NCBI GenBank assembly: GCA_013397115.1
Contig: VWZW01007679.1
Span: 366,596-430,595 of the forward strand
Direction of reading: 5' to 3'
DNA length: 64,000 bases
DNA from: Edolisoma coerulescens
Taxonomy: Eukaryota > Chordata > Aves > Passeriformes > Campephagidae
The position numbers and the translations under genes are program-made. Below are positions 28,401 to 43,400 of the stretch, piece by piece. Within the stretch, counting starts at the first letter, position 1; every line of letters starts with the position of its first letter. The notes under the pieces are model-generated. The model worked only from the letters and a program-made list of their open reading frames with translations, was not told the origin of the DNA and searched no databases.

Positions 28401-31400
28401 TCAGATGGCAGTGTAGGAATGAAATCTATATGTGGATTTAGAGTCACATCAAAAAGCATGTTGTGTCATTATTTTAGTACATGAAAGTTCTTTGAATCAG
28501 AACTTTCTTATTTTGAGCAAAAGACATGCTTCCCATGTGCCTATGTAAACCCCATTTTTTCTGATAGTGTGCAAAATGACTTGTGATTGAAATATTCACT
28601 TTATGTATAAACTACATTCTTCTGGGCCTGCAGTCTTCTTTTGAAACCCGGACCTCCACATGAAAGGAGAAAGCTGTGTAATGTGCTTTCCCCAAAAATG
28701 TAAAGCAAAATAATTGTCATAAATACAGTCCAGACAAAACTAGTTGGGGGATTTTTTGCTGTTGTTAGAATCACGATGGGCCATAACTTAGACCGTACTT
28801 ACGAGGGAGTTACCGTATTTTAATTGTCCTACCCTATCTGACAAGTGGTTAAGGGACAGAGCACTTTCCCAGGAAACTGCACATCTCTGATTATTTTTGA
28901 GGGTCCCCTTTGTAAAATACCTCCTCCAGATCCATTGGGGTGATTGATATTCTTAAAGGGACCCAAATGAGCAAAGTTCAGTCATCCTCATTGCATGTTA
29001 GCAGGACTTAAGTGTCCAGCTGTGTGTCCAGGTTCTGGGAGACTTCCTCACTTTCTTTCGTGTGGCAGCCCTAGTGTGTCTTCCATTTTTTTTATTTTCT
29101 TATGTTTCAGTGGTGAATAGATACAGAACAAATATTTCTTAGGCGTGTTTTTCCCAAATGCAGTAATGATCCTAAACCTATTTAGAATTGAATAACTGAA
29201 CAGCTCTTCTGTCTTCCCACCCTCGGGCACAGGAGATGTAAGATGGTCATCTTTGCATGCTTATAGGAGAATCTGTGGTTGGATTTCCATGCTTATGGTC
29301 TCACACTTAAACTAACATCTGGGAGGTTAGCAGAACATGCTAGGAGGTAGTATGACAGGCTCAGAAAGCAGCTCGAGAATTCACTGTAGAGTTAGGAAGT
29401 TTCCTCTTCAGTGGAGAGGAGTCTGTTGTGTTGCATTAGAGTTGCTATCCACATGGGAGAGAATTATGGTGTACTAAGGTGACTGCTGAGGTATGGTTAG
29501 TGAAGAGGTTCAGAAGTTGCTTTATTATGGAGAACGTATGTATTGTTTTTATATGCCTGTAAGTATATAAATATATGTTGTACATCTGAAGCCTTGGCAT
29601 TTCTACTTAAAAAAAAAAAAGGACAGACACAGTGTCGTTTTTAAAGGAATGCTCTAAATTATATCACGTAGTCTGCATTATCATTAAAGTGTGTGTTTTC
29701 ACTTAAAATACATGTGCACATATGTGGTTCTTAATCTGAGGGTCTGCCAGACACAGGATTACCTGTCGACATGCAGATTCCTGTACATATGTATGATTAT
29801 GCAGGCTTGGGTGGCCTTGTAGGCATAGGTCTTGCATAGTCTTACACTCCTAAAGTTGTTAATGGAGGGGAGGGCAGCACTGGCACAGTTTTGCTCAGCA
29901 CTTGAGAGAGGATGAAGGACATTGTGCTTAGAGGTCTGCTAATCCCAGTGAAACGTATTCAACACCTGCTGATGTTCTGCCAAGTGTATGCTAAAGGAAT
30001 GGATAGGGGTTTTTCAACTGAGGTGTTCAATCTTCAAGTTGTCAGAAGCACAGATGTCAGGTAACCAAGTGACTTGCCAGCAGGAGGATGGGAAGAGGCA
30101 CAACAGTGATACTTACAAAATTGTTTTGAGGCTTCAGTTGCCATCTCTGTATGTTGCCGGTATGTTTCTGTTTTTGCAAATTTTTGCAGTAGACTAGAGA
30201 GTTTCTTTTCTGATAACAGAATTCAGTGTTGGGAGGTGACTGATTTCTAGGCAGCAGCTGGAGTTACTAAGCAGATTGGCAAGAGAAGCTACAGACCTTA
30301 CAGGCAGTCGACAAAGGAGTTGGATATGCAGTGAGTTTCCCCCTGGATTTTGGATGCTTTCATCGCTTACACAAGACAGTAGTGTATGAGCATATTTTAT
30401 TGAACACCCGAGCAGAGATGCCGGACGGGTCTGCTCCAGCTGCTGTGGTTGTGGCCAGGCAAAGCCTGGTCCTTGCCACAGGCTGTTGGCAGCAAGGCTG
30501 AAGCTGGGTGAGCAGCGCTCCTTGCTTGCCCGTTTGCCTCCCTGCACATCTCCCTTACTTGTCCGTCGGGCCCTTTCCTTGCCTTACAGCAGCACCTAGT
30601 GGACTCTCTGTGTAGGTTACTGCCCAGAAATCCCGAAATCCGTAGCAGCTTCCAAAGCCTGCCTGTCTAGCAGCGCGGATGCCTCGCACCAGTCAGAGTG
30701 AGGCTGTCCCAGGGGTTTTCCTTCACTCTTGTTCGGTGTGATCGTTTTAGAGCAGGTTATGGTAACCTGCTGGGAAAGGAAGGCCACAGAGGTATTATCC
30801 TTGTGGTTTCCTGCTTTTTTGAGAACAAAAGGTTGTCTTGCATGTGATGCAGGGTCTGTGCAAAGTGTGAATCAGAAGTGAAAAATCTCTCAGTGCAGCT
30901 TGAGGGAAGACTGGGAGGAGGAAAGAGGAGAAGAAATGGGATGTTGAGGACATTTTATTAGAGCAGGAAATGAGACATAGAAAATGGCACTATCTGTGCA
31001 TCTTCTCCCCCTGGTAATTATTTTAATGCTTTGATCAGGTTCAGCTTGGCAAAGGTTAGAAGTCCTGGAGATAATAAGTTTTCCAAAAGGCCAGGAATGT
31101 TTGAGGAGCAGCAGAGTGGAAGAAACAAGCTTAAATTAGTGCTCTGTCAAGTAAAGGCAACGGCATTAACTTTTTAAAGAGCAGCAGGAATTGATAGGAA
31201 AAGCATAGTGGTTCCAACCACAAAATCTCCACTGAGTTACTGAGCACCAGCTGTCTGTCCTCTGCACACAAAACTGTAGAAAACTGGGCTTCACACCTCC
31301 CACAGCCCGTGGTTCTTGTACCATCAGGTGTACAAGCCATGCCCAGCCCCCAGCACGTGGCCTCTTGAGGCAGCGAGAAGGCTCATCCTGAGTGTCTGAC

Positions 31401-34400
31401 ATCACTTGTGTTGTGGGGGCTGAACCGGGATAGCCCCTCTCGGAAGGGCACTGCCACTCCAGCGTGGTGCTCCAGGGGTCCATGGCTCGATGGCTCTGAA
31501 CTCAGGGCTGCTTTGTGCCGTGCCAGCTCAGGCTTGTGATGACCCAACCGTGTGGATGTGTCCCTACATAGGCAAGGGAGCTGGGAAGCCGCGGTCTCGT
31601 TCTGGCAGGCGGGCAGAGTTCAGGTGTGCACGGCCCTGATTTGGGGGCTGGGAGCTTCCACACGGCTTCTCTGAGCAAAGCAGTGCCCTTTTCTGTGCTG
31701 CACTGGAAACGCTCCGCTTACAAACTTCTTCAATAGACACTGCAAACTAAGCTGTATAAGGCAGCTGGTTGAACTGCAGAAAATTTAAGTTAGATGGGAA
31801 ACCAAGTCCAAAATTTGGTTATTCCTTTAAGAATCCCACCAGTGCAGGGGCCTAAAATAACCAAATGAGTGCTCAGACGGGCAGGCAGCAACCTTACATA
31901 TTCTGCACCTCTGCAGAGTCTCAGACCTCCAGAGATGGGTCACTCAACCAGCAGCAAGATGCTTTCCTGGTACAGTCCAGACTACTGCTGAGGCACAGAC
32001 ATCTTAAACAGATTGTACAGAAACATGATAAAAGTCAGTAATAAACATTACATCAGTGGAAACAGTAGCACAACCTATTGAAAAGGCAAAAGATAGACAT
32101 TGAAAATACATTTCTCTGTGGCCCTTTGGGTTGCTGTACTCCCATAGTACACTGCTAAAACATCCTGCTCAGTGTTTAATAAATACAAGGGAAATACAGA
32201 TCACAGGAGTCACTGTTGCTGCTCGGTTTTATGGTAGGGAAGAAACAAGTTTGTTTCTGTATGTAAGCAAATTGTCGTGTTGGTATATTTCACCTTGGCC
32301 TGTGCATTGCTAGACTTGGATTTAGTGTTTCCAGGGGAGCGTGGGTAGCAGATTCCTGAAACCAAATGCTGCTGTTGCTATTGCAGTGCTTCAGGATCTC
32401 AGACAAACAGCAGCAGGAGCAGCAGGGCAAGCTGCACGTGCTGTAGGCCTGCGTGTGTTGTGGGGCTTTGTGCTTACTAACAACAGGTGCAGTCAGTAGC
32501 TAAATCTCAGGTGTGCTTTCACCAATAAAAGCTGTTGATATACTTGTTTAGGTAATGAATAAGAAAGAGCCCCACATTTATTTTTTTAATCTTTTAAAGA
32601 AACTGAAATTTCAAGGGGAAAAAAGTTGTTAGGGAAAAAATTTCCATCCAGTTACTTTTTCTAAAATCTTACAAAGCCTCCTTCCTTTTTTTCTGTTTCT
32701 TACTAGCCATGTTACATACTTTATTTTATACTAACAGTACCTCAGTCTCCTAGGAGTTACACATGTAAATCTTTTACACTCAAATGTGACACTTAATGAA
32801 TGTATCAGATTTTATAGAATTCCTTTACAGAATAATGCTTGATTAACACATTTCTAGCTATTAAGAATACCATGGCTAAGATCTGTGTCAATTCAAATAA
32901 GGCTTTTGGTTTTGAACAGTCACTTCTTTGTATTTTGTTTTCAGGTATAATTACTTTCTTGCACTACTTCTCAAAAGCACCCCTAAAATGTATGTTTAGG
33001 TACGCGATTTGAGAAATTTTAGGCTTGTGCTACCCTTATCTCCTTATTTTCATGCTGTTATGATAGGAGATTATTTTTCTAGTAAGTATTCCTGTCAGCA
33101 ACTGTGTCTTCAAAATTTCTTTTTACCTTCTAAGTAATCTTACTCAGAATGATAGCACAAAATACAGATATAGCAATGTCGATAGCATCACCAATACTAG
33201 ATAGTTATGTGCATAGTCCAGTATAATCTGTTGAGTATTCTGTTCAATAAAACTATTCTGACAAGTTCAGAATTATAAAAGGAGAAAAAAAAAACCTGGT
33301 GTTTTTGTGGTCTTTCTTCTAAGACAGTTTTCAAATGCATTGAAATGGGTGCTAAACTATGTTTTCATCTATAAATGTGGTTTAATCTTTCCAGGACTGT
33401 GAAATATTAGCTTGTCCTTCTTCTCTTAAATGGTTTCTTTTGCTCAGTGTTGTTTTTAGCTTGAGAGAAGCACCTTTGAGGTCTTACTCTGCACACTCCT
33501 TGTTTCAGGTTTCCTCCAGTACTTGCCAGTCTGATGCAACTAATTCTACAGAAGCCTGTCAGAAGTCATCATTGTTTCAGTTTGCAGAGGTGAGTTTCTT
33601 TAAAAAAGGTTTTCTTTCCAAGTGTTTCCTTTTAAGAAGCATCTGATGTTCAGCTGAAAGAAAAATCAAGTATCTTTAACTAAAATTGATATTTTATTCA
33701 TTCCCTCAGTTTTGGGTTTATGCTGTTGAATCATTTATCAGGTTGGTGAGACTTGAAATGCAGGAGAGTGTGTTTAGGAGCATGGTGGAAACCCAAGGGC
33801 AGTAATGGAGTTGTGGTTTAAGCTGTAATTTGGAGATGTGTCATTCCTGCACTTAGTTTTAAACTGGAGCCTTATTAACTAAGGTTTTATTGTGTATTTG
33901 GATGTTACATAATGTTTCTAATCTACTGTGGCTGCTTTAGTCATCAGCTCCATCAAAAATAATTCTAGTTCTTAAATTTTCAAAATTTTCTTCTATGACC
34001 ACCAAACAGCTCTGTGCAACTCTGCTTTAACTTTGCAATGTACAATATTTTTGTCAACATACTCCAGTTATTGCTAGAAGTGCAACTGTGGTGTGTGTGT
34101 TGTTCTTTTTCTTTGAAGTATACGATTTCATCCAAGTCTTAATGGCTTTCATTGATATAAAATGACAAAAATGAGATTGCAAGGAACTCTGGCCCTCTGC
34201 AAGCATCACTTGTTTGTTGGTTTTGTTCCAACTTTTGAAATAGTCATAATAAATGACACAGAAATATTTACTTGTATAGACATTGATTTTACAGGACACT
34301 GGGTAGTTTTTAAGTAAGTGCATATGGAAAAAAGTTTTGTCATAGTGGGGGCTTTTTATTACCTGTATTCACACCAGCTGTGAATCTGACTTGTGTGTCT

Positions 34401-37400
34401 TTAATACCCATTGCCTTTTGCACCTTCATATTCCTCCCTAAAACATCATCACTTCTGGAGCAGATACATTGCAATCCTAGCACATAGAAAATGGGACCTT
34501 TTTTTCAGTTGTTTTGTTTTAACATGAGTGCACAAGCCCTTGAGTTCCAGCTTAAGATCTGAGTCCTTCAAATGTATTAGAAATAAATTGGAGCACTAAT
34601 TCTTTGTTTCTGATTAAAGGTAATGGCCAGAGTGAAGCAGATAACCTGTAATTAGGCTCTAAAACAGCCTGCTGGCTTTTCTTGTTAGGAAGAGGAAATG
34701 CCTGGTGTGCCAGCGCTGAAAAGCCATACTTAGAGGCTTCTTAGAAGTGGTTAATTCCAGTATCACGTATGACACTTGGGTGGTAATGATTCAACATCCA
34801 TCTTCCCGTATTTCTGAGATGCTTCTGTGTACTTCTACTGTTAGTAGAGCAATGTCTTATATTGTATAGTTCCTTCTGATAATGGTCTGTTTCTTGAATT
34901 TCACTGCTGAATCTTTTAAAGAGCAAGACAAATACCAGCTCACCTAATTGTTTCAGTTCATTTTACAGTGCTGAAGGAGGGAAGTGTCAGACCCATGGGG
35001 TAGTAGGCAGGAATTGTGTGCTGCCAGGTGTGCCCTTGCTAAGGGCTTCTGACCTCTAGCTTTTCCTTACCCGTTGAAGAAAAATTTCAGTGGGTGCCAA
35101 AGCTCACCTGCAGTGCTAAAACATGTGGTTTAGAAGTAGCTTACTGATGATCAGTAATTAGAAATGCAAATTAGCTAGTCTTTTTTTTCAAGGATGTTAA
35201 ACAGCCTGTAGTGAGGGTGCACCTAACCAGTGCATGGTAGGTAATGTGTGTCAGTGGCAAAATAATTGGTACTTGGAGTGAAGTTTACCATTAATCAGAG
35301 ATGTCGTTTGCAACAAAACTAATTGACACGAGTTAAACAGTATGAAATGCAGTTACCTTAGTGTCTGGGATAGATCTGGTATCTCAAAATGCCTGCACAC
35401 ATTGTGTTCCTGTCCACACTTACCTTCTGTGCTAAGTAGCAATTTGTGCTCTGTCATCACCACCGTTCTGCAGTCTCAGGTCTTCCACTGAACTGTGAAA
35501 TACAATACAGTGTTAAGTATTTGTTGCTAACCCTTCTTTGACATACCAGCAGGCAAATAAAAGCCATTCAAAAAAAGCCTGTTTTGTTGATCCTAGGAAA
35601 GATTTTCCTTGTGAAAAATAATTCAAGATTACCATTTCACAGATCACCTGTTTATGTGTTTACTGGAAAGCAGATACTGTTTGTTCTAAGGGTGTGTTGG
35701 GACTTGTTTGCATACTCTGGGGTACCAGGAGTCTGTTTATGAGAGATTATAAATTTAGCATGTTGAAGTGTGATACTGAAACTGAAGAGTTAGGTAATAC
35801 AAGCATAATTGTTTTCCTGACAGATCTCTTCAAACACGTCACAGCCTGGAGTCATGGGGGCAGTAAAACAAACGGAGGAGTCTGCATTGTTTCAGTTTGC
35901 TGAGGTATAATGGCTGAATGTGGTGGGGTGGGGGGGGGAGGAAGCAAGGAGCTGGTAAGAGTTGTCACTGAATGGCTGAGCACCCTGTCTTATCGGGAAT
36001 TCCCATCAGGAGATGTTTATCTTCATGACTGCATTGTGTTAGGAAAACCATGGGGTGAACAACCAGTGACTGGATGAGGTCTTGGCCGCTTCTACCAGCT
36101 GTAGTGTATATGAGATACTGGGCTTGTGAACATTACCTACCCTTCCATACCCAAAGGATCACTGCAGACTTATTATCCAAATGGCCTTTTAATTTACATC
36201 TAGGAAAATAACAATTAAAAGACATTCTGAAATGACACTATGCACCGCCTGTGCAGAATGGTGACTGCCCTAGGGGCAGGAATCACTTGAAGAATCCTTG
36301 CAGGTCAAAGGAAGCTTATCACAACAGTTACAAGGATATTTAACAGCATCGTTAGGTGATGACTTATCAAACCTATCAATTAACCGTAAGTATGTGACCT
36401 ATCTGCCTTCCTCCACATATTGAAGATTCGGAGTTCATTAAATGCTGCTTTTAAGAATTTCTTCTCCCATGTGTTGAATGTGCCTCTGTGAATTGACTTT
36501 CCACACATATACCCTTCTTGCCCGTTTGGGGGAGTCTGATACTGCTTGCAGAATCAGTTATGCCACAGGTGCATTTTGTGAGTGTCTGAAAAGGCTGGGA
36601 TTGGAGCTGGTGCTATTGCAGAGAAGCATAATGGGATTAACCTGTTTGTTATTCTGTGTGTTTACAGAGGTTTGGCTGCATACCACATACTTTGTTCTGT
36701 TAAATGCTGAGCTAATTGTCTACTGTGTGTTTTTAGCTTGACTGGAATGGGCCTTCGTGTTTTTCTTAGAAGGGCCAAGGAAGAAAAAGCAATTTACTGA
36801 TTCAGGTGCCAGAAAATACCTGACTACAACCACCCCTGTAAAAGATACAGTAGAGTTAATATTACTAATCATGAAGATGTTTTTATATGTACCACATTTT
36901 TGAAAGTTAGAAGTTAGTTTGCAAAGTTCTTTTGAGAAAATTAGTAGAATTGAGCAGGATAAAACTATGTACTGAAGCCAGACTTCTAAACCAAGTTAAA
37001 ATATACAAATTGGAGAACGTTTCTTGTTAATTTTACTGCAAAATACTGGAATAATACTGCAAGTGAATCTGCTAACTTAGTTTCAAAAATCTCAGTCAAT
37101 CTGGATATCTGTAGAGTTGAACAGAGTATGTATTTCATTTTGTACAACATTCTTAAATTAACACATAAAACTCAGTTTAGCCATACTCTCAGAATTTCAT
37201 AGAACCTAAAATCATTTCCTCTCCTAATGGAACAAACAAAATGACAAACCTGAAAAGTGTCCTACGGATGTGACAGTGCATTGAGTTGCATTCCACTATG
37301 CTGAGTGAGCTCATTTGGCACATTGGAGTGCACATATGAATCATCAAATGTTAGGCAGAAGAGGTGCTTAGAAAGTTAATTAGTATTTGCTGAGGACAGT

Positions 37401-40400
37401 TTTAGAGTTAGGGTTAATCTCTTTTTCTTGTAAAAATATTTAAATGTGTATGCAGTCTGGAGAGATTGGTTTTGTTCTGTGGCTGGAAATAGGAGACAGA
37501 AATCTGGAAAAGAGGGAAAAAAAATTAAAAACACCTTGTTGGCCATGGTATTCTTCCTGTGAAACCTTAAAGACAGTGATGAACATCATTTTTTATCTAT
37601 AGCAGTAGAGAAATGGCATTTTTCTAAGCTTGTAGCCTGATGATTTTATTTAGGTTGTTCCAGGGGAAAGTATTGAGCACATTACAGAACCTCTTTAAGC
37701 TTTCTCCCCTGCTATTAAAGCTGCTTGTGCTCTTTCAGCTATAAGGGCTTTCATTTGCACAGGCTTTCTTTGTCAAATTTGGCAAAAGTCCTATTCCTTA
37801 CTGTGCCACTTCTTGCTGCGTCCTGTCTATATGAACGCATTACTGCATTTAGAGAGCTAAATTATGGCAAGCAATTTGCAGTGGGCTGCTGTCAGCAATG
37901 TACAGTGCTACAAAAGAAAAAAGAGAGGGAGAAAAAGTAGTTATTTTACCAGTAGCCAAGTAGACCTGTGAAGAAATGTGAAGTGTGCTCTGGTCTGATG
38001 TGCCTGGAGACTTCTGGCAGCCATCCCAGCTCAGTTTTGGTTCTGGCTGGGTGTTCCTCATATGTTGCCTTTCTCTTCACCGCCTTTGCAGCGGGGTGAG
38101 TAAGAGTGCCTCTTTGTGAAGACAGAGATTCATTGAGTAGGTTTGTCATTTAAAACAGACACCTTTACCCCAGGAGTACAAGTGCCCTGTCACTCAGAAA
38201 CAGCTCCTTGTGTGTAGAGTAGCATGGGATTCTTTCTGTCATTACAGCCTCAGTTGGTCTTTCATCTGGTTGTCTATCCCAAATGCTCTAGTTGTCAATT
38301 AAAGCTGTTCAGGATATGGCTAATGAGGCCTGCCCAGTGACTTGCCACAACAGATGATGAAAATCCCAGGAGCAAGACCTCATTTTTGTCCTGTGGGTGC
38401 ACAGGCAAGTGCCTTTGAGGTCTTCAAAGATGATGTGACATCCTCATAAGAGCTTTTTGAAGTCTGGACTGTTGTCAAGTTACACTTTTGGCTGCTCTGA
38501 CCTTGGAAGTGCTTGGCCCTACTTTTGTCTTTCTCATTTGAACCTTTATGGAAAGGCATTCTGTAGGCTGTGATTTCTGAGTAGTGGGCCGTGTTCCTTA
38601 GGGCAGTAGCTGTTTGCAGGCTGTCTGCTCGCAGGGACTGGTCGCTGTCCCCTTCCTTGCCATGAGAGGGAAGCAGAGCAGATGGGACCTCTTGGTCTTA
38701 CTGCATGTGTGTTTGGCAAACGTGAACAGATGGTGACGATTGCTTCCTTGAGAGGAAAGAAGAGTGCCTCTTGGATTTACTTACCTGAACTCTTAATCAT
38801 TATTAAAGAAAAGGCTTCTGGGGTATGGAAGCAAAAGCTTTGCTAGTTCAACCATCTTAAAAATAACATGAATCCAAAACCACCAAACTCTTCGCTTTCA
38901 GCATCTTTTCTAAATTTTTTCTCTTGGTGATTTAATTAACAGAAACCCCAAAAACAGTCACGTGCAGCAGGCAACAAGGGGGATTTTTTTTTTGCTAGTC
39001 CAGCATGTTGCTGTCATTTAAGAAAAAAAGCATGCCTGAGGATGATTTTGTTCCTGCTGCATTCTCACATACTCACTTCGAGAAGGTTTGCTCTCTGTTT
39101 ATTTCTGTGCAGAACAGGAAGATTGAATCCAAAACTTTTGGTCAAAATGCCTTGAAATTGAGAGTGTAAGAACTAGTGAGTGTTTTCTCTTCCAGCTTTC
39201 CCATAAGTAAAGCTGTAATCTTCCCAGGTAAAGACAAAAGTATTTGCTGTTTGCCCACATACTGAGATTATTAAATGTTTGTGTTGAAATGAAATGCCTA
39301 TTCTAGGAGGAAGATGAAAAAGTAGTACCATGCTTCTTTTGCAAACTGAAATGTAATATAGTAGCTAAAATCCCGCCTGTATTGTAATAAAAGATAGTAA
39401 CTTGATCCTAATGATCCTCCAGTTAAACCTCTACATAAGTAAGGGGCTGCTTGTGGTTGTAGTACCGGAGGTTCTGATAATTCTAATTAAGGCTGGAAGA
39501 TGTTCTTAAGACAGGGAATGGGATCTGTGATCTCACTGAGAGCTGATTGATCAGCCATTCTTTTCCTTTAGATGTTTGGCCAGTAACTTCATCAGAATGA
39601 GTTACACGCTTGTGTTGCTTGCTGTTTGTTTTCTTAACTCGTAAAAGATTTTTTTTTTCTGATGTGAAATGTCAGCTTCCTCTCTTTCTACTAGTACTAC
39701 AAAGATCTCACATTTTATTAGGAACACCTATTGTCTTGTCAGAATTTCTGTACTCTTTCCTCACTTTGTGCATCAGGAGGCAAGAGATGCCTGTATGTTC
39801 TCAAGTTATAATTCAGTGTGTATGGGTGTTGTTCTATCCTTTTTCTGCCATTCATAATGTGCTGAAAAAAAGTCACTGAGATGAGCATTTGTTGTGATAG
39901 AAAGATTAAGAAGTTGAGACCATCTTCCTGCAAAGTGCAGTGTACAAAATTACTTAGTCTAGTGAGGTCCTGAGCAGGTTCACTGAACTGTCTCAAAGTA
40001 AAACTAGGATGTTGAAATACTTTAGTTTAATAATAAAAATTATTATTAGTGCACATTTGAGTATTTTAAATAGCTTTAAGTGAAATGGAAGTCCTGGATT
40101 TTGGTGGACGGAGATGCAGTGGGGAGTGTAATAAATTCTTTGACAGGTAATTGAAGGGTAAATTCCTCAAATAACATAGTTCAAAAGAAAGCATTAAATA
40201 CAAGGAGAAGGGCAAACGTGATAATTTTTGCATCTGAAAGATCATAAAACCATCAACTGGTTTGACTTGGAAGAGACCTTAAAGTTCATCTCGTTGCAGC
40301 CCCTCTGCCATGGGCAGGGACACCTTCCACTTAATGAGGTTTCTCAAAGCTCCATCCAGCCTGGCCCTGAACACTTCCAGGGTTGGGGTATCTCTGGGCC

Positions 40401-43400
40401 ACCTGTTCCAGTGCCTCGCCACCCTCTGAGTTAAGAATTTGTCTTAACATCTGCTGTAAACCTGCCCTCTTTCAGTTTAAAACCATTGCCCTTGTCCTGT
40501 CACTGCCTGCCCGATCATGGTCCTTAGTGTGATTTTTGTGGTGAGGGAGATAGCACAGAAACACTGGTGATTTTGTCCCGAGGCTTTTCAAGGCTTCCAG
40601 GTCAAATACTACCATGTAATGCCATGCCAAAAAAAAGGTCACATATCAGAAATAATAATCCTTGCATTTCTGAATTCATAATGCTGCACTGGGAAGCAGG
40701 TCTGAAAAAAATTGGCTGTAAAAGCAATTCCCTAAAGTGGTAATGTAGTTATATACTCATCACAGGTGTTGGCACACCAACAGCTCCTTGGAAGGCTAGA
40801 TTTGATCGCCAGACATAGGTCTTACTTCCTTTTTTATAACTAAAGAAAGTGAAACAAGAACTGCCTTCGAGGACAGATGGTCCTCTTCTATATCTAATTA
40901 ATGGGAAATATTGCCCAGGCTTTCTGGGAGAATTTTATTTAACCTTAACAGCTAATAGTGCGTATTTTTAAGCAACAGGTATGATTTGTTCACTTGGTCA
41001 CATAAATCAGACATAAAACACACAGCATGATAGTATATTAGCTGTAGACAGTACAAACATGGAGTATCCATGAGCATAATTTAAGGAAGGAATGCTGTAT
41101 TTGCTTGTATTCTCCTGTTTTATACATATCTGTTAAGTGTTTCTTGGGTGGGGTTGCCTATCTGAAGTAGGGCCTTTTGCCAGAAAGAACTAAAAGTAAC
41201 TGATTTAACTAATCCCTTATTTTCCATTCTTTTTCTCCCTTCCTTTCTGTCTTTCCTGTGTGCTGCTGAAATATTTTCTCCTCTGTTCATTTGTAACCTA
41301 GATCTCATCAAATACTTCCCAGTTGCCAAGTCCTGAGCCAGTAAAGCACTGTGGGAAGTCGGCACTCTTCCAGTTGGCAGAGGTAAAGTTAGACTCAGTA
41401 GTGTCACAAAGGGAAGATGTATATAACTTCCACCAAAAAAGTATGAATTATTTAAGGTTTGCTCTAGCATCGAATTTGGTATTTCCAGAAACACAGATTA
41501 GGTAAATAATGTAATATTAAGAGAAGTAGGCAGTGGCTATGGTCCCAGGGACCTAGTCTTTTAAACACCTGTGAATGTGCATATTTTCTTAGAGACAGCA
41601 CAGAAAGTTACACTTCTTTTTAGAAAATTAGCTTTATAATTATAATAAAAACAGTGCTCAGGACAACAGCAAAGAGAGGAGATAACAGTATTCTTATTAA
41701 TGAGGAGCTGGATGTCAGGATTAAAAAAATAAAGCTTTCATTGTAATGATTGGAAGGAGCATTGCTTAATCAGGGACTGGGAACAGGAAAAGAAAAGTAG
41801 ACTTTGAGGTCATCAGGAATCTGTATGAAGAGTTGGAAGTTGATGCAGTATATTAAATTCTGAAATTGGCAGCTGTCAGCAGTAATCAAGAATGCTGGGT
41901 CAGGTTTCCCCAAAGTCTTAGAAATTCTCTGTGAGTCTTTAATAGAACTTTGTAGAGGTCTCCTCTTTGATATGGATGAGTCACTCAAAAATCTTTGCGG
42001 TTTGATGTGCAAATACTATTCTTTGTGATGATTGAAAGATGAAGATACATGCTGTATTGCAGATAAATAAGGGACTATGCTAGCACATTACTTCTACACT
42101 TTTTTTGCTTGGTTTTTGTTGTGGTGTTTTAGATTTTTATTTCAAATTCACATCCGATTTCAGTAAGGAAAATGGTTCTCTGGATCCTATCTATTTGCAG
42201 CCAGCCCTATATTCTTGCTGGTGAGGTCAGTCCCTCTCTGGAAAAAGGCAGAGATTGGAAGCATTGAAATGAAAGTATTTCATGTCTTGTTCTATGGATA
42301 GTCTTGCAAGACTGTGGCTTTATAGGAACTTACATGAGTGGAAGAAAATCTGCCTTACTGTACAGGCAGTCTTTGGCAGTAGTAGAGTTCGTGGCTCTGT
42401 GCTCTATTGTAAGTGCCTGTGCAAGGGTGATTACACCTAACTGTGATCAGTGATCCATAAGGGTATTTGGCTGTTTCAGCTCTGGGACAGCAGAAGGGTT
42501 GGTAGTGTTTTCTCAGGGACACCAGAAGTTTTTAACGTGGCCTCTAACAGGACAGCAGCAGGCTGAGTAGTATGTTCTAGTAAGGCTGTTGCCGAGTGCA
42601 GCCTGAGTTTTGGGAGTCAGCATTAGAGGTTGTGATGTGACTGTGAAGCTTGTGAAACTCTAATTTAGTGGAAGGACAGATGCTTGTCCACAGGAGTGCA
42701 TGGTTTGTACTGCAGGTGGCAGAAAAAGTGAAGCTAAGTCTGGCAGCATGACGTCGTATGTTGGACAGGTTTCTGTAATCTCTCAGTGATTGCTCAGATG
42801 GATTCTTGCAAGCCTAATTTAGTACACAAAATGGACGTTAAAGGCTCTGATTCAAACAGGGAAAAACACAGCAGATGTGCTAAGCGCATCCTCCATGTCT
42901 CTAGTTCTTGTAGGACATCAGTGCTATTGATTTTTTTCTTCTTTTTTTCCCCAGTTTTGGAGAACTCTAATTTTGGACTGTGGTTGGATAAATGATATGT
43001 GAGAGATTCAGCTTAAGTTTTCAGGACCTGGTTTGGAGCATCCCAAATAAATCATGTTCATAATCACCTCGAGGGTTTCTTAGGTTTGCAAGTGGATTTG
43101 GCAGACAGCTGTGCTGTGCTGCTGTAACTCCAAACTGCAGATGCTGTGCACTGGAGGGGACTGGACTACTGTTTCCATGCTGCTGGCATGGCAAGTGTCT
43201 GGTGCATGGGAGCCTGCCTTCTTCATCATACCACACTGCTCTGCTCCTCCTTCATCTCTTTGCTATGTGGATTAACCAATTTTATCTTCTTTTTTTTCCC
43301 CCTCTTCCCTATCCCTTCCTTTTTCATATTTCACAGTATTTCACAGATGGTGATTAAAATAAAATGCAGAAGGGGGTTAAATTATTTTCTAAAAATTCTG

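Noticed and set aside
31166..31483. GC-rich stretch with a 105-codon minus-strand frame, considered as a decayed LTR
   Set aside because: Only one short phrase (cactccagcgtggtgctcca) recalled an avian LTR; too little to call an element.
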